In this document: piece after piece, positions 48,878 to 57,484 of the stretch
Position numbering within the stretch: the first letter of the stretch is position 1
Layout: each line of letters begins with the position of its first letter
IMG/VR virus record: IMGVR_UViG_3300021438_000011
Location: 1-64,000 of that record
DNA: 64,000 nucleotides
Source of the DNA: a virus
Reading direction: 5' to 3' (one strand)
The notes under the pieces: generated by a model
Databases searched by the model: none
What the model was told of the DNA's origin: nothing
What the model saw: only the letters and a program-made list of their open reading frames with translations
Position numbers and translations under genes: made by a program

Positions 48878-49682
48878 TTTCCAGTTCCTTTCTAATGTTG
48901 TCAAACCTTATTGTATCACACAAATTGAAGATTTCAGAATAATTGTCAATCGCAAAATCTCTGAACCATCCACTACAAAGCGTAGTACAAACTTTATCGA
49001 GAGCTTTAAGGTACGCATGTCGAACAGGGTATTCCCAATTTCTAGGTACAAGAAAACGCTCGATTGCAATAACTTGTGTCTCTTCAGCTACGCACTTGAG
49101 TTTATCATCAAATGCAAGCTTATCCCACAAATCTTTGTCACACCATGCACTGCTTGGATCACGCTGCAGTTGAGTATACAACGGTTTATCGTGATACGCA
49201 ACAAGTTCGTGCAAATAATCATGATTGTATTTCTTTTCTACGTAGTCATCAAAGAAGTCTTCTACGGATTTCTTCAAACTAGGATGACCTTGTGGATAAG
49301 CAGCCATAGTAAACTTAGTCCTTTTATTGAGAATGATCTCATCAAGATTAGTGAACATCTTACGATAATTTACCAAATGCTTATGATAGTGCGTAATGTG
49401 CTTTTGAAAGCTTAGATCACGCCACAGATGACTGCGTTTAATAATCGCTAGTCCAATCGGATTAACGATGTATATACGCTGACCTGCAATCTCAACAAAC
49501 TGTTCAGAAGCATAATGTAAAATATCGTAGTTAGCTACTGTATCAAACGTATGCCACTCGATTCTTTTTGTGCTATCAACAATTTTATGTTCACTAATAA
49601 TGTCCCAATCAGCATTAGGTTTGCACTTGAAGTCTGGACTCCAGTACTCCAATGCACGAGAACCAATCAGTAGGTTTTTCAT
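48864..49682 (-). CDS. nucleotidyltransferase-like protein
   Basis: The 272-residue protein begins LLIGSRALEYW (GS-x-A-L-x-x-W) followed by NADWDII near 23-29 (D-x-D), the minimal nucleotidyltransferase pattern. This resembles DUF7275-type phage proteins often found near tRNA genes. Substrate unknown; tRNA or protein nucleotidylation are possible. The rest is helical with many His and aromatic residues. An ATP-binding role is inferred from motif only. Confidence 0.65.
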   Translation of the reverse strand: MKNLLIGSRALEYWSPDFKCKPNADWDIISEHKIVDSTKRIEWHTFDTVANYDILHYASEQFVEIAGQRIYIVNPIGLAIIKRSHLWRDLSFQKHITHYHKHLVNYRKMFTNLDEIILNKRTKFTMAAYPQGHPSLKKSVEDFFDDYVEKKYNHDYLHELVAYHDKPLYTQLQRDPSSAWCDKDLWDKLAFDDKLKCVAEETQVIAIERFLVPRNWEYPVRHAYLKALDKVCTTLCSGWFRDFAIDNYSEIFNLCDTIRFDNIRKELENGTN

Positions 49683-49693
49683 ATTACTCCTTA

Positions 49694-49813
49694 GTTATAG
49701 TTCAGTATATTCCGTATCTTAGAACCGCCCATTGCCTTTAGCTCAGCTAGGTAAAAGTTCCCAAATAGTAAACCACGTTCGTTTACCCAACCTGAAATAT
49801 ACTGAACTATAAC
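49694..49813 (-). ncRNA. RNA element closed by an 18-bp perfect stem
   Basis: GTTATAGTTCAGTATATT (49694-49711) and its exact reverse complement (49796-49813) enclose 84 bases. Inside is a 6-bp hairpin GTAAAC/GTTTAC (49768-49773, 49781-49786). A further stem ACCAG/CTGGT (49815-49819, 49828-49832) and a TATAAT-like box on the minus strand at 49838-49833 adjoin it. The element lies 12 bases before the nucleotidyltransferase gene. It is not a tRNA; on the plus strand one stretch (TAGCTCAGCTAGGTA) resembles a tRNA D arm. Confidence 0.6.
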
Positions 49814-50030
49814 CACCAGCCCCTACACTGGTATTATAGTGTCTTTTTGCTCCCGTAGAAGTTTTCACTCCTATTATTCGTTACGCTTTTTGGACGACAA
49901 TCCGCAGGTCTAGAAATCCATAGTGTACCACACCATCAGTACATCTATTTTAATGATAGGACTTTCACCTATCTCGCATCGTACATTGTTTCTAGGGATT
50001 TGAAACTCTGCAGAGGATCGGGACTAAATT
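49814..50030 (-). other. non-coding spacer downstream of tRNA-Arg
   Basis: No gene fits here. On the minus strand the transcript from tRNA-Arg would pass a 10-base palindrome CTCTGCAGAG near 50007-50016, a hairpin GATAGG/CCTATC (49955-49960, 49968-49973), and a TTCTACGGGA segment near 49855-49865 that also occurs in the RNA element at 61861. Probably more structured RNA. Confidence 0.4.
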
Positions 50031-50105
50031 TGGTACGGCGTAGTGGAATCGAACCACTATTGAATGCTTAGAAGGCACTTGTACTATCCGTTGTACTAAC
50101 GCCGT
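50031..50105 (-). tRNA. tRNA-Arg (UCU)
   Basis: On the minus strand acceptor ACGGCGT pairs with ACGCCGT, discriminator A, encoded CCA. The anticodon stem AGTGC/GCATT with loop CTTCTAA gives UCU, and the T arm AGTGG TTCGATT CCACT is perfect. It reads AGA, a codon rare in many hosts but used by this phage. Confidence 0.9.
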
Positions 50106-50116
50106 GTAATATCTCA

Positions 50117-50146
50117 ATTATACATCAGATTCTAACTCCAAGTCAA
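50117..50146 (-). promoter_or_regulatory. sigma70 promoter for tRNA-Arg containing a stop codon
   Basis: On the minus strand: TTGACT (50146-50141), 18-base spacer, TATAAT (50122-50117). The stop codon TAA of the upstream 57-residue gene is part of the -10 box. The predicted start near 50110 is about 5 bases before tRNA-Arg. Confidence 0.8.
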
Positions 50147-50291
50147 CATTTCGTAAAATATTTTCTTTGATGTTCAACTGAGCTAATTTATTTAGATCAA
50201 TCTGAGGCATAGACATGCTGGATCGCAACATGCCTTTCTCATCATATTGTTGAAGAGTTTGGTACTCTTTGTTGTATTCGTATCGATTCAT
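50118..50291 (-). CDS. hypothetical small protein (57 aa)
   Basis: The 57-residue frame starts at ATG 50291 in an ATGA overlap with the stop of the endonuclease gene and ends inside the tRNA-Arg promoter. It is acidic at its C-terminus (NVDLELESDV). No domain. Translational coupling supports expression. Confidence 0.6.
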   Translation of the reverse strand: MNRYEYNKEYQTLQQYDEKGMLRSSMSMPQIDLNKLAQLNIKENILRNVDLELESDV

Positions 50292-50719
50292 ACTGCCTCC
50301 AAATAGTCTAAAGCCCTGACAAGATTTGCCTTGTTATCCTTGAGCAAACCTAAAGCTCTGTTGCAATTATGACACAAAAGTCCACGAACTTTTCCAGTTG
50401 CGTGACAATGATCTACAACCAACAGATTTTTAGAAGCTGGGTCCAATTTAAAACCAACTTGATTACAGATGGCACAGAGTGAATTTTGTTTGTCAAACAT
50501 AGCACACCATTCTTCAAGAGTAATACCATATTTCCTTTTTAAATAAGCTCTTGTAAACGCAGAATCTTGACACGTTTGTGAACAGTACATGTGCGAAGGT
50601 GCATTTGGTTGAAAGACCGTGTTGCACTCTTTACAAGCCTTCATTTTAAAGAATCCTTGAGGATACTTAGCTGCAGTTGCTGTCATATCCTCCTGCTTAG
50701 TATTGTTATTTACATACAT
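50288..50719 (-). CDS. endonuclease VII-type HNH nuclease after DNA polymerase
   Basis: ATG 50719 overlaps the DNA polymerase stop (TAATG). The 143-residue protein has an N-terminal zinc ribbon (CKECNTVF, YCSQTCQ) and the core CAICNQVGF, VVDHCHATGKVRGLLCHNCN and LGLLKDN, as in recombination endonuclease VII-like HNH proteins. It is very similar in plan to the genes at 38124 and 55839. Placement at the 3' end of the polymerase gene suggests a free-standing homing endonuclease. Confidence 0.85.
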   Translation of the reverse strand: MYVNNNTKQEDMTATAAKYPQGFFKMKACKECNTVFQPNAPSHMYCSQTCQDSAFTRAYLKRKYGITLEEWCAMFDKQNSLCAICNQVGFKLDPASKNLLVVDHCHATGKVRGLLCHNCNRALGLLKDNKANLVRALDYLEAV

Positions 50720-53010
50720 TAGTGGCAATCCCTCCAAGATAGGCCAGAGATGTACTCAAAACCTAAGTTAACCCGTAATTTTAATTCTTGACATGCTTGA
50801 GCAATGCCAGTACCAATGCAATCTACTGGTGTAGTTCTACTTGTTACATAGTAACCTTTAGCTCCATGTCCAATAGCTCCAGCTTTATCTTCTCTTGCTA
50901 GTTTAGCTTCTTCCTCTGTTGAGTAATTCGTTACTTTTAACAGCGAAGGGTGCATAGCGAACTGGCACTCATCATGGTACGCAATCATGAGCCACAGTTT
51001 AACATCTTTTTTAGTGTGCAGAAACGGATCGCCTAGCAAGCCAAGTCTCTCAGCTTCTTGAGCAATCAAAACAGTAGCCCACTTTGCACTAATAGCTCCA
51101 CCGGATTGAAATAACACATTCAACAGACTGTGTTTGCTTCTAGTGTTTAAGAGGCGACCATCAAGACCGGGAATAGTCCTCTTACCAGAGGCCTCCCACG
51201 CTCTTTCTACTCGTTCTTTTAACTCCTTTAGTGCAGGTACAGCTTCCCAATATTCATTGAACAAGCGTTGACCCTCTGTTTCAGATACACCTAGCATTTT
51301 AGAGAGTTTCTTAGCTTGAGCACCATATAAAACAGCATATCCAAACGACTTTGCAGAACTACGGTCAATACCTAGTTTCTTAGCGTTAAGACTGTGCAGA
51401 TCATTTGGTTTCTCAGCTACCATAGCTTCTGCAAGTGCTTCACCATCTGTGTATGGTAAGACATAATGCCCCATGATACGTGCTTCAAGTGATGCAAAGT
51501 CAAAGCCAAGTTGCCACAGTCCTTTACCACCTTTAAATAATGCTCGCATTTGTTCACCATATAGTGAAGTCACACGAGGTACATTACACACGATCTTATG
51601 ACGATAGCGACCTGTATTAGCTCCTAGAGTGTCTGCAGGTGTAGGGATACGTCCATCCTCTCGCACAGCACTAATAAAGCCTGTCATTGGCTCACCATCT
51701 TCATCCAATACTCCACCAGCAATAGAGTTCTTGCGGTGACGGTATGTGTAGTAATGCACAACGTCTTTTACGAACTCAGCTTTTTGACCAAGAGCAATTA
51801 GGTTAGGACAGATTTCTTTTTCAACACCTACTGTCAACTTTGGAGTAGTTGGCAAATAGATTGGTTTGGAACCGTTGATTTTCTTGAGCAAGAATGCACG
51901 AAGATTCTCCATCTTTACATCCAGCAATTCCAAGCGCAAGTCTCTGAACACCGATGTTTCAGTCTGCTTAACATAGCGGTCAATCGATTCAATAATACCG
52001 TTGTAATCTCGGACGCTCTTATCAGTCTTCTTGACAATATCACGCTCTTTAACTTCGGACGGAACCCAACCAAGGGAAATCAAGTACCCCTTAACTACAT
52101 CAATATCTTCAATGCATGCGTCCTCTTCAGTCTTCAAAGGCTCTTGAGTAGTAATAGGAAATTCCTTACCTTCAAAAGTAATTGTCTTGAGGTCTTCTGA
52201 CAGTACAGCACCAGTTTTCTCACAGAACTTCATGAGGTTAGCAGAAACTTCACCATTCTTTTTAAAACGGATTTTAGGCAGCTCATAAAAACCTGCAGTA
52301 GCTTGTGTCATGCGCTTCTTTGGCAGCAATGGATCGACAGATTTAGCAATGCCTTCCATCATAACCGTAAGCTCTTGCAGGTTCTTATGTGCAAGGTTAA
52401 GATCAAAATCAAAACCGAAAAGTTCTTGACGCAAAGTAAGATCGGTTAGTTTAATCTCCATGCTGTACGCACGAGTCCAGTCATGCTTGCCTTGCTCTTT
52501 GATTAGTTCATCCAAAATAGAAGCGTTAACGCTAGTATCTTGAATACAGTAGTCCAGCATTTCCTGAGAATAACGGTCCCACTCTTCAAAGTGCGTTTTA
52601 TTATTGCCAAGGCGCTTACCCCATGCATCTAGGCTGTGTCCACCAAGACGATCAGCATTGAGCAATTTTGACCATAATAGCGTATCTGTGATGGTAACAG
52701 GCTTGCCAAACAAAGTAGATGGCTGACCGGGATATCCAATACGGTAATCCAGCACTCCATACAGCATAAGGACTGGCAAGTCAAAAGAGATGATGTTGTG
52801 ACCGATCAACTCAGTGCAATCACTAAGGATACGGCTTAGATTCTTATGAGTAATTTCTTCTTTTACAAGATGCACGACAGCTTTGGTATCAAGATTACGC
52901 ACAACTACGCACCAGACTTTGTAATCTGGTTTCAACTTGTATGGCATCGCAGAGTAGTCTAGACCGTTCTGCAAAAGATTTGTTGATTCAATATCAATGA
53001 TGTACCGCAT
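50719..53010 (-). CDS. DNA polymerase, family A (T7-like) with 3'-5' exonuclease
   Basis: The 763-residue protein has an N-terminal exonuclease with DIEST at residues 6-10 and NIISFDLPVL, and a C-terminal polymerase with motif A DFASLEARIMG, motif B RSSAKSFGYAVLYG and motif C YHDECQF. The size is near that of T7 gp5. It replicates the phage DNA with the helicase-primase encoded upstream. Confidence 0.95.
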   Translation of the reverse strand: MRYIIDIESTNLLQNGLDYSAMPYKLKPDYKVWCVVVRNLDTKAVVHLVKEEITHKNLSRILSDCTELIGHNIISFDLPVLMLYGVLDYRIGYPGQPSTLFGKPVTITDTLLWSKLLNADRLGGHSLDAWGKRLGNNKTHFEEWDRYSQEMLDYCIQDTSVNASILDELIKEQGKHDWTRAYSMEIKLTDLTLRQELFGFDFDLNLAHKNLQELTVMMEGIAKSVDPLLPKKRMTQATAGFYELPKIRFKKNGEVSANLMKFCEKTGAVLSEDLKTITFEGKEFPITTQEPLKTEEDACIEDIDVVKGYLISLGWVPSEVKERDIVKKTDKSVRDYNGIIESIDRYVKQTETSVFRDLRLELLDVKMENLRAFLLKKINGSKPIYLPTTPKLTVGVEKEICPNLIALGQKAEFVKDVVHYYTYRHRKNSIAGGVLDEDGEPMTGFISAVREDGRIPTPADTLGANTGRYRHKIVCNVPRVTSLYGEQMRALFKGGKGLWQLGFDFASLEARIMGHYVLPYTDGEALAEAMVAEKPNDLHSLNAKKLGIDRSSAKSFGYAVLYGAQAKKLSKMLGVSETEGQRLFNEYWEAVPALKELKERVERAWEASGKRTIPGLDGRLLNTRSKHSLLNVLFQSGGAISAKWATVLIAQEAERLGLLGDPFLHTKKDVKLWLMIAYHDECQFAMHPSLLKVTNYSTEEEAKLAREDKAGAIGHGAKGYYVTSRTTPVDCIGTGIAQACQELKLRVNLGFEYISGLSWRDCH

Positions 53011-53021
53011 GTCTTCCTTCC

Positions 53022-53058
53022 AAATAAATAAGCCCCAAGTCTATCACAACTTGAGGCT
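53022..53058 (-). terminator. leftward terminator between helicase and polymerase genes
   Basis: On the minus strand AGCCTCAAGT pairs with ACTTGGGGCT (plus 53031-53040 and 53049-53058, one G-U pair), followed by TATTTATTTG. No promoter was found between it and the polymerase, so polymerase is probably expressed by read-through. Confidence 0.75.
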
Positions 53059-53069
53059 TACGTCAACTA

Positions 53070-54794
53070 TCAATGATTGTTTAACCAGTCTTCTAAGTTG
53101 AATAAAGTATGTGTAGCATTATCGTAGTAGATAAAGCCAGCTGGACCTGTTAGACCGCATACTCGATTCTTAGTAACTGTAATTTCTGTACTATTTCGTG
53201 TTAGCTCACTCTCTGCCATCTTGTCCCGTTTGAGCAAAATGTTAGCTGAAGCTGACTTGATAATAGTACTAGAACCCATAATGTTCTGTTCACTATCTGC
53301 ACCGCTTTGACCTGCTGGAGTCTTTCGCATGTGGTTGATAAAGATGAACGTTACACCGTGGCTCTTAATAAAGCCTTTGGCCCATTTCATGAACTCTGCT
53401 TGCTCTTCATTACTCAGACCATCTAGAATGTCTTGCAAGGGGTCTAAAACGATCACCTTAGCGCCACATGCAGCAACTAGCTCTTCTACTGTGTCTTGAA
53501 TCTCTTCGATAGTACCGTCACGGTTATCTAGGAGATAGAAACGAGAATCACCATCTTCGGTAGTCATCAAGTTCTTGGCTTGATCACGAACCTTATCTGA
53601 GTTCAAATACTCAAGCTTCTGATCTGTATCTTCAATCAGAGCTAACTTCTTGGACAAATGACGAGACAGTAAAACTTCACCGTACTGACCAGCATCAAGT
53701 TCCATCGAGACAATGCCAACTGTATGAGGTGAGTTGAAAATCCAGTAATAGATCAGCTCGTTAACCAGTGTTGTTTTACCAATGCCAGTATCAGCTGCAA
53801 TATTCACGATATGCCCAAGAGGCATACCACCAACAAATAACTCGTTCAACTTCTGCATGAAAGGTGGGAATGGAATCTTAGCTACTGCAGTTTGACCTAG
53901 AATACGATCATACAGATTACTTGAAGGTAGAACACCTACAGGCACTTGTTTCTTCGCATTGTAGAAATCGCTTAGGAAAGCTTTTGATTCACCTTTTTGC
54001 AGGTACTCGTTGGCATCTTTAAAGCGCATTGGCATGATCTTAACCTTACCCTTAGGCAGTACCTTAATCAAGGCTTCAGTGGCTGTTTGACCAGCTTTAT
54101 CGTTGTCATACGAAATGATGATCCAATCGAACGAGTCAAAGAACTTAAACTGAGCTGCTACTTGCTTATGTGAGTTGGCTCCAGTAGTAGGACTGACTAC
54201 AGCTGTCTCAATCTCACCACCTTTACTTTTGTTGTATTCATCCAGCATTTGATACGCAGATAGAGCATCAACTTCGCCTTCGGTGATTACAACGTACTTA
54301 CCACCACGATTAAACTTGAACTGCATGAACAATTCACAGTCAGCACCAGTGCGACCCTTAGAATAGAAATCCTTAGGTACTTCACGCACTTTATAACCGA
54401 CAAGCTCACCGTCTTGAGTACAAGGATAGTATTGCTCAATAACTTCTCTAGTCTCAGCTGAGAATGCATGTCGCACTCCAAACCGAGAGTAGATGTGGTC
54501 TTCGATGCCACGAAAGCCATTACCCTTATTGGAAGTCTCTGCTTTTAATGCAGCATTTTCCTCTGGTGTCATAGCTGGCTTTGTATTCGTCTTCACTTCC
54601 ATATCTTCTATTTCCTTCGGTTTAGTTTTTGTCTTCTTACCAGTATTTAAACGAGCTTTGAGTTCTGCTTTAGCATCTTCACTAAGGACAGTCTTTTCGC
54701 AAGAGAAACAATGAGTATTTCCATTACTATAGACTGCCTTAGCATCTGAGCTACCGCATTTTTCGCAAGCTTCGTGTCTTACGAAACGATCCAA
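53070..54794 (-). CDS. bifunctional primase-helicase (T7 gp4-like)
   Basis: The 574-residue protein has a zinc-binding domain (Cys10, Cys13, Cys29, Cys32), a TOPRIM primase core with TEGEVDAL at 171-178 and SYDNDKAG at 228-235, and a RecA-like hexameric helicase with Walker A ADTGIGKTT at 334-342 and a VIVLDPLQDI Walker B. It primes the lagging strand and unwinds the fork with the polymerase. Confidence 0.95.
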   Translation of the reverse strand: MDRFVRHEACEKCGSSDAKAVYSNGNTHCFSCEKTVLSEDAKAELKARLNTGKKTKTKPKEIEDMEVKTNTKPAMTPEENAALKAETSNKGNGFRGIEDHIYSRFGVRHAFSAETREVIEQYYPCTQDGELVGYKVREVPKDFYSKGRTGADCELFMQFKFNRGGKYVVITEGEVDALSAYQMLDEYNKSKGGEIETAVVSPTTGANSHKQVAAQFKFFDSFDWIIISYDNDKAGQTATEALIKVLPKGKVKIMPMRFKDANEYLQKGESKAFLSDFYNAKKQVPVGVLPSSNLYDRILGQTAVAKIPFPPFMQKLNELFVGGMPLGHIVNIAADTGIGKTTLVNELIYYWIFNSPHTVGIVSMELDAGQYGEVLLSRHLSKKLALIEDTDQKLEYLNSDKVRDQAKNLMTTEDGDSRFYLLDNRDGTIEEIQDTVEELVAACGAKVIVLDPLQDILDGLSNEEQAEFMKWAKGFIKSHGVTFIFINHMRKTPAGQSGADSEQNIMGSSTIIKSASANILLKRDKMAESELTRNSTEITVTKNRVCGLTGPAGFIYYDNATHTLFNLEDWLNNH

Positions 54795-54796
54795 AA

Positions 54797-55846
54797 TTAA
54801 TCTCCTGTCTTAATCAACCATTTGTTACTAATTGACTTAAAACTGCGATCATGTACAGTATTGCTCTTAAACACAACACCTTCTCGTTCACTACCATTTA
54901 ATACAGACTTACCCTCAGCAAAATCAATAATGCTTTGGATAGTTTGCTCTTTAATTTCAGTAGCTTCGACCAAGATAGGTACGTGCTTTAGACCAAGACG
55001 TTCACATGCAGCTTTAAGCTGTACAGGCAAGATGTATTGCCCTGTTCGTGTATTGTACATGTCATAGACGTAGAAGTCAAGCTGTGTTTTGTACTGGTTG
55101 CCTTGGATGCCTTCACCGATCATTTCACCTTGAATAGCCATGCCAAGCATAAAATTACGCCGCATAATATCTTCAATTTGAAACTTACGTGCTACTTTCC
55201 AGAATGAATTTGCTTCGTCTTCTTTCAGATCAAGGTTGCGTGAGCATACGTGAAATACGTCTTCATCATCAAGATAGAAAGTAGCAGAAGAACCATCAAG
55301 TTTTTCAGTGATAGACCAAGTATCTTCTTGGAATATACCATTGAATTCTTTTACAAGATTTTGTACACGCTCTTGGTCAGTCTTTGGTACTAGTGAAGGG
55401 AAGTTACCACGAACTTGACCAGCAAGTTGAGCAGGAATTGGTTTCTCCCATTTTAGAATACCGAGTAGTTCGGTTACATCAAAATCTGGACACAAATCAA
55501 AACTATCGTCTTCACCAGAACTTAGAGTTTTAAATGCATCAATAGATTTAATTGGTAGCAATAGTCCTTGTGAAATTTGACCACGTAGTTTAATTGTACG
55601 CAGACGTTCACCCTCTACACCTTCAAATACCTTTGGAAAGTGTCCGGGTTTAGTTAGGAATGGTGCAAGTTCTGTTGGCACAAAACTGTCAATTTCCAAG
55701 AATACGACCAACTGATCTACTTCATATTTACCAATAGAGTCCACTACAATCCAACCACCGACCTCATAACCGCAGATGCTCTCAGCACCGGGAATTTCTT
55801 TGATTGCTGTAATCTTATGAATCGTTGCAAGTTTTCTCTCACTCAT
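54797..55846 (-). CDS. RNA ligase, DRB0094 family
   Basis: The 349-residue protein has an N-terminal OB-like domain (about 1-100) followed by a nucleotidyltransferase with motif I TEKLDGSS, Lys182 as the adenylated residue, then CSRNLDL, IQGEMIGEGIQ and EGVVFKS motifs. The OB domain before the catalytic domain is typical of DRB0094-type RNA ligases. It may seal RNA or nicked duplexes during tRNA repair. ATGA-type overlap joins it to the upstream HNH gene. Confidence 0.85.
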   Translation of the reverse strand: MSERKLATIHKITAIKEIPGAESICGYEVGGWIVVDSIGKYEVDQLVVFLEIDSFVPTELAPFLTKPGHFPKVFEGVEGERLRTIKLRGQISQGLLLPIKSIDAFKTLSSGEDDSFDLCPDFDVTELLGILKWEKPIPAQLAGQVRGNFPSLVPKTDQERVQNLVKEFNGIFQEDTWSITEKLDGSSATFYLDDEDVFHVCSRNLDLKEDEANSFWKVARKFQIEDIMRRNFMLGMAIQGEMIGEGIQGNQYKTQLDFYVYDMYNTRTGQYILPVQLKAACERLGLKHVPILVEATEIKEQTIQSIIDFAEGKSVLNGSEREGVVFKSNTVHDRSFKSISNKWLIKTGD

Positions 55847-56258
55847 GTTTTCCTCCTAACCAATTTAAAGCTTTACTACATATTTCAAAACTATCTTGAA
55901 AAAGACCAAGAGCCTTATTACAAGAATTGCACAACAAACCTCTTATATTACCTGTCCGATGATCATGATCGACACAAGCTGAAGACGGTCCTTGTCCTTG
56001 TGTACTTTCTGGAAGAATTAACTCTCGTTCACAGATACCACACTTACCTTTAAAAGCATACCACAAAACATCAAAACCTTGCGAGTCAATATTATATTTC
56101 TTTCGCAATGTCCAATCTCTTGCATATTCTCTACGTGTTTTAAACTTTGCATTTAGTGCTTTGTGTTTAACTGTACATACTCTACATCGTGGTTGAGTTG
56201 TTTCATATTTTGGATAGCATTTTCCAGTGCAATCAATACACACACGTCTTAATGGCAT
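55839..56258 (-). CDS. endonuclease VII-type HNH nuclease after DNA ligase
   Basis: ATG 56258 follows the DNA ligase stop with TAATATG and an AAGGATG site; upstream in-frame codons lie within the ligase. The 139-residue protein has a zinc ribbon (CIDCTGKC, CRVCTVK) and core CGICERELI, CVDHDHRTGNIRGLLCNSCN and LGLFQDS. It is the third endonuclease of this plan located at a conserved gene's stop codon. Confidence 0.85.
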   Translation of the reverse strand: MPLRRVCIDCTGKCYPKYETTQPRCRVCTVKHKALNAKFKTRREYARDWTLRKKYNIDSQGFDVLWYAFKGKCGICERELILPESTQGQGPSSACVDHDHRTGNIRGLLCNSCNKALGLFQDSFEICSKALNWLGGKHE

Positions 56259-56259
56259 A

Positions 56260-57156
56260 TTAAATATCATCCTTATGTCGAATGCCAACCAACACCGGGA
56301 ATCTAGGCACGGAGTAACCTGTTCCAACGTCAAAATATTTAACTTTTGCAAGTTGACCAATCAATGTTTCTCTGCGTTCCCACAAGTCTTCTCGGATTGC
56401 ATCAGTCATACCACTGCCACAACTGAATGTATCGCCTTTAGAGGTGCGTAGAATCAACGATCCCATCGTGTCTAATGCTACCATACCTTCCTTAGCTGTA
56501 GAGCGTTCTGTACGTCCTAATTCATTAGTCTTTGCAGCATTAGTGTTGGTGTACTTAGGCTCCCAACCAATGATTTCAAATTCATTGTCAACAAAGCGTT
56601 TTACTTTTTGTAGTTCAGGATTCTTTGTACCAGATCGACCGCATTTGTATTTAGCGTCAGAATCTCGCAGCATGATACCTTCAGCACCCTGCGCCAGCAT
56701 ATCACGTTCAAATTCATCAATGTTAAACATATCTTCTACTGGATAGTGAACCAAAAGTGCTACACGATTAGGTAGTCTACTATGATTCACCAAACGTGCA
56801 TAACGCTCAAGCCAATTAGCTGTAGGATGAAACTGATCAAACACCCAAAAGGTAAAGTCAGGTTCACCTTCAATACGCATCACTCCAGAAGTACTTTGGT
56901 TAAATACATCAGATGCATTCTTATCACCTACGATAAGTTCACCATCCATACCTTCCATCGCTTCTGCATGATGGTTAACATAAGCTTGAATACTCAGGTT
57001 AGGGATGCGCTTGAGGCTCCGGCTATAAGCTACACCACCAAAGATGATACAGCGAATGCCATCAAGCTTTTCAGACATGTACATATTGCTAGGTTGTGTC
57101 TTAACTTTTGTGTGCTCGATAGCAAGTTGTGGTTTGAAACCTTCAGGGATTGTCAT
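56260..57156 (-). CDS. ATP-dependent DNA ligase (T7-like)
   Basis: The 298-residue protein has motif I SEKLDGIR with Lys30, GMDGELIVG (III), DFTFWVFDQF, EGIMLRD (IV) and QKVKRF (V), then an OB domain with SGMTDAIRE. The short length matches viral ligases. It joins nicks made during replication and recombination. Confidence 0.92.
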   Translation of the reverse strand: MTIPEGFKPQLAIEHTKVKTQPSNMYMSEKLDGIRCIIFGGVAYSRSLKRIPNLSIQAYVNHHAEAMEGMDGELIVGDKNASDVFNQSTSGVMRIEGEPDFTFWVFDQFHPTANWLERYARLVNHSRLPNRVALLVHYPVEDMFNIDEFERDMLAQGAEGIMLRDSDAKYKCGRSGTKNPELQKVKRFVDNEFEIIGWEPKYTNTNAAKTNELGRTERSTAKEGMVALDTMGSLILRTSKGDTFSCGSGMTDAIREDLWERRETLIGQLAKVKYFDVGTGYSVPRFPVLVGIRHKDDI

Positions 57157-57266
57157 CAGTGTTCTCCTACTTTAAAAATGCGATAGCGTTTGTTGCCAAG
57201 CTTCAAGTATACACCAGCATAGTAGAAAAGCTTAGGTGATTGCCAAATTAATTTTGGAAATGTCAT
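57156..57266 (-). CDS. small basic protein (36 aa), coupled
   Basis: The 36-residue frame is linked to both neighbours by stop/start overlaps (ATGA upstream, TGATG to the ligase). It is basic and aromatic (FYYAGVYLKLGNKRYRIFKV). Such coupling suggests translation. No function is known. Confidence 0.5.
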   Translation of the reverse strand: MTFPKLIWQSPKLFYYAGVYLKLGNKRYRIFKVGEH

Positions 57267-57484
57267 ACTTCAACTTCCTTTACTACTGTAGTTTTAATAT
57301 TCTTTAAATAACTAGTTTTTTGACGATGTACTTCACGTTCAAGCGTTTCTTCTGCTGCACCTTCAGTTAAATGTCTACCGATAGTTTTCCACCAAAAGAA
57401 TTCTTTGAGTTGTACTTTATACACAATTTCCCAATGATCCCAAAACCAACTGTATTCTGATTTTCGAATAATGCGTAATTTCAT
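57263..57484 (-). CDS. hypothetical basic protein (73 aa)
   Basis: ATG 57484 is in an ATGA overlap with the upstream gene. The 73-residue protein is rich in Trp, Lys and Glu (SEYSWFWDHWEIVYKVQLKE) in its first half. No domain recognised. Confidence 0.55.
   Translation of the reverse strand: MKLRIIRKSEYSWFWDHWEIVYKVQLKEFFWWKTIGRHLTEGAAEETLEREVHRQKTSYLKNIKTTVVKEVEV

Noticed and set aside
53022-53080. Promoter for DNA polymerase beside the hairpin at 53031
   Set aside because: No acceptable -10 with a -35 at 16-18 bases was found on the minus strand, so this was not counted among the promoter-hairpin pairs.
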